In this document: positions 56,201-64,000 of the stretch, one piece after another | Layout: every line of letters starts with the position of its first letter | How positions within the stretch are numbered: the first letter of the stretch is position 1 | Assembly: GCA_012934845.2 (NCBI GenBank) | Contig: WNNJ02000050.1 | Location: 124,001-188,000 of the forward strand | Reading direction: 5' to 3' | Source of the DNA: Pomphorhynchus laevis | Taxonomy: Eukaryota; Acanthocephala; Palaeacanthocephala; Echinorhynchida; Pomphorhynchidae | DNA length: 64,000 bases | Translations under genes and position numbers: made by a program | The notes under the pieces: generated by a model | Seen by the model: only the letters and a program-made list of their open reading frames with translations | The model's database searches: none | What the model was told of the DNA's origin: nothing

Positions 56201-59200
56201 CGAAGCACAATTTAGCACTAGAGTATTTACCGATGCGATGTTAGTAATTAGATATAATTAGACGCCAAGTGATATTCCACACATATGCATTTGTGGAAGT
56301 GTAAATAATACATAGCATGCGCTGTCATGTAAAACTGGGGGTCTTCTTACTGCTACACAATATTATGAGAGATATCCTGGCAAAAGAGCTATTACGTATA
56401 TGCACAGATGTGACCATTGAACCTAGTCTTCAGCCTGTGAGAGAAGAAATATCTTTAGAAAAGGAAAATACTACACGCGATCGTGAAGCAAGGCTGGACA
56501 TTGCCTGTTATGGACTCATTGGAGAAAGAACGGAGAGATCTTGTATGGATGTTCGTATTTTCAACAATCACGCTTCTTCTTATCTAAATTCAGAATCCAC
56601 ATCGTGTTACAAATACCATGAGAACAGAACAATTGCAAAACACACAGAGTGTATATCATATATATAAAACGCGCAGCATTCTGATACATGTTGTGTTTGC
56701 TGTAACAGGATGAGAAGGAAATATGGCTTCCAACCTCTTTAAGCTAATTGCAAGGAAAATTTCAATCAAAACTAGTGTGTCATACAATGAATGCATAACT
56801 AGTTTGAGAAAAAGAATATCTAAGTTTGGTAAAGACTACTTCAATGTGTTTAAGGGCAGCCAGATCATCTTTAGCAAGCAAAAGCTATGAACTTTAGTCT
56901 ACTTAGATTGTTTTTTATGATGTGTTGTTTATACTTATAAATAGATTTTTATTCTCATTAACACATAATATGTTTATTATTGAATAAATAATAAATTTAT
57001 TCAATTGATAACAATTTATCAACCGATCACGATTTCGTCTGTAAAACAGTTATCACACAATATGAAATTGAGTGATATTTAAATAATAATTTACCAAACA
57101 GTTATATAGTCTATCTGTCGAATTAATTTCTTGCCAATCTAAGGATAAACCTAAACATTGGACTTGATGAATAATAGTCGTCTAATATTCGTGCATACAA
57201 TCTCATAAATTTTGAAGTTTTTCGTATTTTTTAACAAATATTGTTTGATACTAAAATCGTAAGTAAATTTTACAGTTTTCACTGTAAAAAATGGTCCAAC
57301 TAATTATTGATTTTATCGATTAATTAAAAGTAATTAATTAATAAAATGGCATTTTAGGGCGCTTGTTGCATCTATCGGGGGACGCAAATTAGAACGCATT
57401 GAAGTGTTTTTCAAGTGTAATAATATTTTCTAAATTAAGAATTAATTTGATTAATTAGTAACTCGATCAGAGTAAATTTTTATTACTAAACAAAATAAAA
57501 TTTAGTTTGAAGTTCTACATTTTAATTGCTATGGATAACGGGGTATGTAGATAAAGATGAAGATGTAGAAGATGAAGAAGATGTAACACCAATGACTTCT
57601 CACAATTTACGGGGGTGCTTCTTTCTCGGGTATTTACTACAAATAAGTGAATGACAATAATAATGGTGGAATCTGTGATTATAGCTTATCGCTTTATGAA
57701 GAAAGGGATATTCTTTATTCGTCAATTACAGCAACATTGTAGCAATCGTTTGCTCGTTTTTCTCAAAACTAACGAAATTGCGATGCTGCAAGGACAATCG
57801 TGGCAATACTGTAGTACGATGTACTGACAATTATACATAGAAGCAAGACATCCTAAACCGGCGTTAAAACAAACCAGGGGCGGCAACTTCAAACGTTTTG
57901 GAAAACGTTCCTTTTGTGACCCAGTGGCGGTGGTAGATTTTGTCAAAGAGAAAACAGCTATCAACGTATCACTTCAACGACAGTTTCACAATTTAGGGGG
58001 ATTCTTCTTTCTCGGATATTTACTACAAATAAGTGAATTTATTACTCATTTAAAAATATTGATGAGTAAATACGAAAAAGAATATTTGATTTCACAACTT
58101 AATTACAGAAGATGGAGTTTAAAAATTTTAATCAGACTTTTAAGTCAACGTAAAACTAGCTTCAAGTCAACTATATATTGCAAATTGACTAGTTTTTAAA
58201 CCAATTTGACAAATAGATCGGATGCTAATATCAACATATCAATTGTAATAGTGCAATAAGAATGAAATTATAAACTTTAATTACTAGACAAATCCCGTTT
58301 TTTACACTCAAGTTCAAAAATCGATGCAAGCATCAATCAGGTTTGAAGATGATTGATTCATATAAGAATTATTAGAAAAATAAAATTATCATCTAGAAAG
58401 ACAAGACTATAACTTATATGGAAGAATTTTAATGTAATAAATAAAGATAAATAATAACTAATTATTTAAGATGCTATACAATTTATATTTATATCAAGTT
58501 AAAATTTAAAGTTGAAATTTAAAATAAAAGTCAATTTTTATGAATTGACTTATAAATAACAGAATTAGGATTTGAGGTCATCAGAAGGAACTGCTTTGTT
58601 ATCAGGTTTCAACCCCTATTCCTCGACCTAACACAGCAGCAAGGCCAAAGACATGCAAATGACGAATTTCCTCTAATGAAATTTGATTATTAAAATTTAG
58701 TTTGAAGTTCTACATTTTAATTACTGACGATGGATAGTGGCGTATTTAGATAAAGATGAAGATTTAGAAGATGAAGAAGATGTAACAGTAGTTATAAAAA
58801 TATACAACATTAAACTAATTTTTATATAAACTAATTATTGAGTATTCAAACATTAATCTATTATATTTATCATTGAATTCAATTAATTCAGTTTTTGTTT
58901 TTATTTTTAATTTAAAAAACAAATATTACTAAACTTTAATTTTAAAATTTAGTTTGAAGTTCTACATTTTAATTGCTATGGATAACGGGGTATGTAGATA
59001 AAGATGAAGATGTAGAAGATGAAGAAGATGTAACACCAATGACTTCTCACAATTTACGGGGGTGCTTCTTTCTCGGGTATTTACTAAAAATAAGTGAATG
59101 ACAATAATAATGGTGGAATCTGTGGCTATAGCTTATCGCTTTATGAGGAAAGGGATATTTTTATTCGTCAATTACAGCGACATTGCAACAATGGTTTGCT

Positions 59201-62200
59201 CGTTTCTCTCAAAACTAGCGAAATTATAATATTAATAATAAATTATAATATTATAAAAATATACAATATTAAACTAATTTTTATATAAACTAATTATTGA
59301 GCATTCAAACATTAATCTATTATATTTATCATTGAATTCAATTAATTCAGTTTTTGTTTTTATTTTTAATTTGAAAAACAAATATTACTAAACTTTAATT
59401 TTAAATCAAAGTTGGAATTTTTGTAAAGTTACAAAATTAAAAGCAAGAGATAATTATTTATTCATTATTAAATAAAATTATTTAATTTCATATGTAGGCA
59501 GCTTTGTTTCAGCTTTATTTACTATCCGATAATGCTGGAATTATACATCTTTGATATATGCATTCACAGACAATAATTGCTCAAATTTTTTAATTCAAAT
59601 TAGCTAACTGAGTCTACGTATATTATACTATAAATAAGAAATGATTATAAATAAAATAACTTATAAATAATTATGATTAATAGATCCAATTTATACAATT
59701 TTTATACCAAGTTAGAAATTTAAATAAAAGTCAATTCTTATGGATTAGCTAATAAATATCATGCGATGTATCCTAGAAGGATTGGAGGTCATCATATAAT
59801 GTACATTTATTTACAAAGTATGCATGTGCCGAGTCGACACAAGATAAAATATGTGCTAATATCTAAAAGGGTATTCAATAATCATTTAAATACACAAATA
59901 TTCAAATCTACAAAATTTAAATTAAGGCGTCAACCCAAATACCTTTTATGTAAATACTACGTAAAGTATTCTGGTTCTTATGTTTCAAAACTTTTAAAAT
60001 ATTTTGAAATGCCGATTTAACTACCAAGTTTCTTTTAGTGATTATTGATCTCACAAGTATACGAAATTACATAAACGTCCGTCGTTGTTCGGTTGTAATT
60101 CAGCAACCAAAAACATAATACCATATTAATTTTAAAAAAATTAGAATTTCCTGTGATGTTGAGCTTATGAAAGCAATCGATAAAAATAGGGTTTTAAAAT
60201 TGTATTTAATTTTGAATATAAACTTAAAATTGTAATTATTCGCCAACTTTAGGTACACGCAAATGAATATTTTGTGAAAACCAACAGCAACAAACGAATT
60301 AATAATTAATTATTAAACGAATAATTAATTATTAATTTTGAGTAACAAATTAAAATGGGTATTCTTATGGGTATTCGTTTTCGAATACCCATAAGAATTA
60401 TACCCAAATTAACCTAAGAAAATCAGTACTAACACCGAGATGACTATCTAAGACATACGAGGCTTCCAAAGTTCCTATCCACTTCGGAGTGTTAATGAAT
60501 GTAGCAGGTTTGTCACCTATTAATACGAGTGTCTAAATTACATAAAAACATATTTGTTTATTTCCTTAAATTGAAAAAATACTTCTTGTATTTTATAGAT
60601 ACTGGGCACGGGTAGATCAGTGTAGCCGTTTAAAAGAAACCATGAACAAATTGTTTGCAAGGATCGATACGCACATCCCCAACCTCTATCGTCTATATCT
60701 TTGTCGGTGAGATAATGATAGTATTGATAGGGTCCCTGAACCATACCTTGAATAACGTTTTCTAAAAAGAAATAAATTTTAAAATCTTAAAATAGCTAAA
60801 GTGTAACTAATTTTTGCCAAGGCATTATCAAAATGAAGTAAAGTTACGAAGCGGTCAACATATAATTCATTTCTAATCTGAATAGTTTAATTAAAAGCAT
60901 TAAATATTTTAAATAAATTTGGATTAATTTGACTAATCTTTATATTATTTATAAATATTACATGTAAATTATTAATCGCTATTATAATTATTCAGACAAA
61001 AGGCATGTTGGAGTTTAAAAAAGTTTAATAAACCTTTTTATCTATTATTATATTTATTATATTTATTACATTGCTATATAATAACTTATATTATATAATA
61101 ATATTAAATATTAATATTTTTATTATATAATATACTAACGTATATTAATAACTAATAATTATTTAATAAAAGTATTTTTATGAATTAAATATAACTTGTC
61201 ACAAATCTTCATTTCTCAAAATCCAGAAATCGCTGACTTAATTACTAAATGAATAGAATGTGTCTACATAGTCAAGGCAAAATTTCAATTCAACGCATTA
61301 TAAATCAATGTTTCTGCACAAAATTTTTATTAAAATTCAAAAGTAAAAAAAATCAAAAGTTAAAATTCGTCGTTTTTAAATATTATTTTAGCAAACTAAA
61401 AAATACATTACTCTCGAAAATTTATTTTTGAAATTTGAAGATTTTCAAAACATAGATATTTTACAAAAATAAAATACACAAATTTGTATAATTTGTAATA
61501 ATCCAAAATATAACAATCAGTATAATGCATTAAAAGATAAATAACTATAGATAAAAGATAAATAGCTATGATATATATTTATATTAATTTAAAATTTAAA
61601 ATATTATATCAAAAAACTAATACACAAAACAAAAATAACAAATATGTCAAGGAAAATTAAAATTTTTGAAAAATCTATTCAAATTACCGAGAGGTTTGAC
61701 GTTTCGGTGGACTGACATTAGAAGACCGCTTGGCATCTTGAAGAAAATATTAAGAGACTTTGCGAACACCGATTGGTTTAATGGTATATTTAACTTGTGG
61801 TGAAGATCAACGCAACTTACACCTACATTGTTGAGATAAGATTTAATATTGAAATTTTACAACGCACTCTCTTAATGTGTTAATATAAAATTAAAATACG
61901 ATGAAATTTTATAAAATAAAGAAACACCAGGAAACTGATGTTAAACCAATAAGCGAAAATTATAAAGATGTATTACTTTGTGTACGGTTGCATAAAAACA
62001 AAATAACGATAAAACCTATATAATTATATTTACGCTTATTTATATTTATTAGTATTTAATATATTTATAAATATATTATCTTTTAAAATCGCATTCGGAT
62101 GGAATGCATTCTCCTAGAAAAATTAGAGAAAGAGTTTTATTTTTGAATTTTTGCCAATAAATATAAAATTTTGATAAAATATAATTAATTATAATATAAT

Positions 62201-63484
62201 ATTAAATATAGTATATTAAATATAATTTTAATAAATATAATTTAATATAATATAAAATTTTTGCTACTACCAGAGAACACTATCTGAAGAGATCAATCGC
62301 TTTGGAAAAAATTCAAAATTTCTTCATTTCAAAAATAATAATATTTTTCTTATTTTTCTCGGAGAAAGAGCCTACCAATGATAAATATGTATTATTTTAT
62401 ATTTTTATGTTATTTTGTTGAGTAATTTTTATACATAATCCTACGAAAATAACAAAATCGTTAAAATCCTCAAAGGGTATATTATACGTACAATTATCAA
62501 AACCATTTGTTCAAGATATTATGTTGTCAAATAAAAATTGCATTCGGTTATTGTGTGAATAGCTTAGCCACTAAGCCGCATTTCTTCAATATATAACGTT
62601 AGCTCAAACAGCACTAAAACCGTTTTCGTTCATTTCTTATTTTTATTATTTATGATAAAATTAAGTGTCCAAATGATAGCGAACATAACACAAAATGCCG
62701 TTTGATGAATTAACTTAAAATATTAAATTAAATTTTAATTAAATTTTAATTAAATTTTAATTTAATATAAATTAAAATTAATTATTCCTTTAGGCGAACA
62801 GCGACAAAATATTTATAAAAATGCAACCATCAAAAATTATATTTTAAAATAAAATGATTATTATAAAATTAAAATAATTTTTATTATTAATTAATAAAAA
62901 AGTTATAATATCACGTTATTTATTTAATAATTAAAATCTGCAAATTTTAAAATGCCAAATCTGTTTTAGCTATTACTTGATATTTTAGCGTATTTATTAG
63001 CTATTACCTGATATTTTAGCGTATATATACCAATAAAAATCAATATCAACGGTAAATATTTTTGTCGTATTATGCAATTAAAATAATATCTTGAATTTAT
63101 GTAGTTGTGAGAAATGAAAATATACAGTTTTATAAACTGTCATAAGGGCTTGTGATTAAATTGAATATTATTTTCAAATATTCAGTTCAATTATTTGCAT
63201 ATGCATCTTAACTTTTTAAATTCGCAAGATGGCATTCATTTAAAATATTAAAACATAATAAAATATTAATATTTGCCAGCAACAATTATAAATAATGCCG
63301 AGTATTATGATCAAATATAAATTCAAAGCACTGATTTACTACAACAAAATGCGCAAAATACATTTAGGAAAGTAAGGATATATTAAAAGAATAGATTTGA
63401 ACAAGTATATATACCTGAACCGCTTGGAATATTCACTGTGATAATTCTTAATTGATAAAGGAAATGGTATATAGAACCGCTATG
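50270..63484 (-). CDS. UFSP2: UFM1-specific protease 2 (UFSP2), five exons found
   Basis: This encodes the cysteine protease that matures UFM1 and removes it from targets. Exons found (5' to 3' on the minus strand): 63484-63415 ([20 protein letters not shown], like the family's LHFLLPGKKNLVTISYPSG), 60761-60583 ([36 protein letters not shown]), 60532-60414 ([31 protein letters not shown]), 54736-54609 ([24 protein letters not shown]) and 50353-50270 ([27 protein letters not shown], stop). The catalytic Cys (GWGCAYRS) and the Asp-Pro-His pair (LDPHY) are intact, as is the Tyr-rich YQYYHY near the oxyanion site. All listed splice sites are GT/AG, and the intron at 60582-60533 is 50 nt. The exon for the segment equivalent to HFQSEGTPVMI, an exon between the first two, and the N-terminal exons (probably beyond 64000) were not found. 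The two longest introns, about 4 and 6 kb, hold repeats and retroelement pieces. Confidence 0.9.
50796..50885. repeat. Three tandem 29-bp repeats
   Basis: CACGTTGGATATTAAGAAAA and slight variants occur three times in a row within the last UFSP2 intron. Confidence 0.7.
50886..52629. other. UFSP2 intron, no further feature recognised
   Basis: AT-rich intronic DNA. A fragment of the AT-rich PLE tail (AAAATTTAAAATAAAAGTCA) lies at about 51250-51290. No exon is recognised. Confidence 0.4.
52630..54035. repeat. Minisatellite, about 25 units of 45-60 bp
   Basis: Units contain ACTACAAATTATGCTGGGTA, ACGACAAACCCAACTTAG and either a short link (GCTTTTAGCAATCCCATGA) or a longer one with ACAGGTGTTTAG. 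Two main unit types alternate irregularly, so higher-order repeats are visible (for example a pair around 53100-53220 and again at 53530-53640). It lies in the last intron of UFSP2. Occasional open frames across it are repeat shadows. Confidence 0.95.
54036..54608. other. UFSP2 intron, nothing recognised
   Basis: AT-rich sequence between the minisatellite and the exon at 54609-54736. Confidence 0.4.
55205..55290 (+). repeat. PLE-tail fragment
   Basis: TCTGTTATTTATTAGTAAAT followed by TATAAAAACTGACTTTTATT matches the tail after the RNA-like block at 25.66-25.74 kb. Confidence 0.5.
55321..55851 (+). mobile_element. Nuclease-like C-terminal fragment of an RT element, GC-rich
   Basis: One open stretch reads [19 protein letters not shown], then [50 protein letters not shown] and [19 protein letters not shown], then a stop. 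This domain is common in invertebrate genomes downstream of reverse transcriptases. The spaced RPDG ... VWDxT residues look like a PD-(D/E)XK nuclease core. Only this end is present; nothing matching precedes 55321. The block is far less AT-rich than everything around it, suggesting a recent insertion. It lies inside a UFSP2 intron on the opposite strand. It is a fragment, so no function is expected. Confidence 0.7.
55925..56889 (+). mobile_element. Broken RT-element C-terminal region (same lineage as 10.5-14.2 kb)
   Basis: Pieces in order are [45 protein letters not shown], an [20 protein letters not shown] block, [20 protein letters not shown] followed by [14 protein letters not shown], and near the end [20 protein letters not shown]. 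They match the C-terminal half of the element at 10.5-14.2 kb, including the zinc-like C-I-C-G ... H-A-L-S-C motif and the PD-(D/E)XK-like tail. It is old and broken in several places. It starts directly after the GC-rich nuclease fragment but belongs to another family. Confidence 0.65.
56890..57530. other. UFSP2 intron, nothing recognised
   Basis: AT-rich sequence without a recognisable exon or repeat. Confidence 0.35.
57531..59240 (+). pseudogene. Coding-like sequence of unknown origin, repeated three times
   Basis: A sequence starting ATGGATAACGGGGTATGTAG, with an acidic run ([13 protein letters not shown]), then [18 protein letters not shown] and [11 protein letters not shown], appears at about 57531, partially at 58725 and again at 58976. 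The first copy is longest and continues as [52 protein letters not shown] and [18 protein letters not shown]. It then repeats the [16 protein letters not shown] segment at about 57988-58040. Frames are shifted in every copy. The protein-like quality and synonymous-type differences suggest a decayed gene family or element, but I do not recognise it. It lies in a UFSP2 intron on the opposite strand. Confidence 0.45.
58438..58685 (-). mobile_element. Penelope-like 3' block and tail, copy 2
   Basis: On the minus strand it reads GGCCTTGCTGCTGTGTTAGG, GAATAGGGGTTGAAACCTGA, AGCAGTTCCTTCTGATGACC, then the palindromic tail AGTCAATTCATAAAAATTGA and on to 58438. It aligns with 25529-25745 along its whole length, without any RT. 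Paired segments have changed together in several places (GGCCCC/GGGGCC to GGCCTT/GGGGTT). Confidence 0.7.
59640..59800 (-). repeat. PLE-tail fragment
   Basis: AAATAAAAGTCAATTCTTAT and GGATTGGAGGTCATCATATA align with the tail and the last bases of the RNA-like block (reverse complement). The short open frame that starts at 59766 overlaps this repeat and is probably not a gene. Confidence 0.5.
60762..63414. other. UFSP2 upstream intron region
   Basis: Very AT-rich, with AT microsatellite-like runs at 61030-61150 and 62160-62260. A possible degraded hammerhead-like or PLE-end motif lies at 61690-61760 (GACGTTTCGGTGGACTGACA). A patch at 62300-62400 shares TTTTTCTTATTTTTCTCGGA with 10565-10600. 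At least one UFSP2 exon should lie here but was not identified. Confidence 0.4.
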
Positions 63485-64000
63485 CTAGAATAAAAGTAAA
63501 AAAGATGAATTAACATGATGTAAATAAGAAATAAACAACTTTTTAAATTTAAATCAAGTGAAATTGATTTGAAAAATCACAATATGAATTTTAAAATTAC
63601 GGAAATACAAAAAGTATAAAATTATATTGATTTTATCAAAATGCATTTGTTGTTTAAAATGTAATTTAATTAATTGATTACATTAATAAAATTTTGAAAA
63701 AAAAAACATTTTTGTATAAATAGCAAAGAATACTAACATACATTAATGTACGTCAAACATACATTAAAGAATTAATGCAGCGGAGATATTCAAATTATAT
63801 AATTTGAATCTACATATAATTATAATCTGTATATATTATAAAGAGGAATAGTCAAATTATAAAGTCGGATTCGTTATGTTCTTACGCTTAGTGATCTAAT
63901 TTTAAATGATAGGATACTTTGTTCTTCAAATATGTTTGACGTTAGTTTTTCTATATTGATACAAAATTCTAATATTTCACAATATCTATTTGGGGTGATT
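63485..64000. other. AT-rich DNA upstream of the first UFSP2 exon seen
   Basis: No exon is recognised. It begins with a typical acceptor tract for the exon at 63484 (TTTACTTTTATTCTAG on the minus strand). Confidence 0.4.

Noticed and set aside
59766-60020. 84-codon open frame on the + strand
   Set aside because: Its start overlaps a PLE-tail fragment and the protein resembles nothing known to me.
62030-62120. Possible UFSP2 exon on the minus strand ([13 protein letters not shown], loosely like NAYHFPDEPYKDG)
   Set aside because: It has a good acceptor but no in-frame donor before a stop, and the similarity is too weak to claim.

Overview
The window is strongly AT-rich DNA from an animal, probably an invertebrate and perhaps an arthropod, but no single gene fixes the phylum. 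Four conserved eukaryotic genes can be read: a roadblock-type dynein light chain (DYNLRB, + strand, 1.3-3.8 kb), the diadenosine tetraphosphatase NUDT2 (+, 23.05-23.53 kb), the ubiquitin-like splicing modifier UBL5/Hub1 (-, 26.77-26.99 kb) and the UFM1-specific protease UFSP2 (-, exons from 63.5 down to 50.3 kb). Several introns in these genes are only about 50-54 nt long, while others run for kilobases and are filled with repeats. Three further likely genes lack a recognisable family: a basic 143-residue protein (9.4-9.9 kb, -), a protein of eleven Met-Cys-Pro decapeptides (19.8-20.4 kb, +) and a small Cys/Gly/Met/Tyr-rich protein (21.8-22.0 kb, -).

Most of the rest is mobile DNA. At 2.4-3.2 kb are Penelope-like (PLE) fragments inside a DYNLRB intron. 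At 4.1-9.0 kb are several tandem and dispersed repeats. At 10.5-14.2 kb is a broken reverse-transcriptase element with a nuclease-like tail, bounded by 41-bp direct repeats. At 15.4-18.2 kb is a LINE with zinc-knuckle ORF1. At 23.8-25.7 kb are a PLE reverse transcriptase, hammerhead-like motifs, a captured NUDT2 fragment and a structured RNA-like 3' block. At 27.4-28.6 kb is a hAT transposase fossil. From 30.6 to 45.6 kb there is a pile of LINEs (at least three families, both orientations, one with a tandemly duplicated 5' region) and another PLE. At 46.9-49.0 kb is a near-perfect inverted repeat with arms of about 930 bp.

The right third is essentially the UFSP2 locus. Its introns hold a 1.4-kb minisatellite (52.6-54.0 kb), a compositionally foreign nuclease-domain fragment (55.3-55.9 kb), another broken RT element (55.9-56.9 kb), and a thrice-repeated coding-like sequence of unknown origin (57.5-59.2 kb).

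The most notable structure is at 23.75-24.0 kb. An exon fragment of the neighbouring NUDT2 gene, with the end of its intron, sits between two oppositely oriented hammerhead-like PLE terminal motifs. The same terminal sequence recurs at the ends of the large inverted repeat at 47-49 kb, which suggests PLE ends here take part in gene-fragment capture and inverted-repeat formation. All of this is read by eye; no alignment or search was run.
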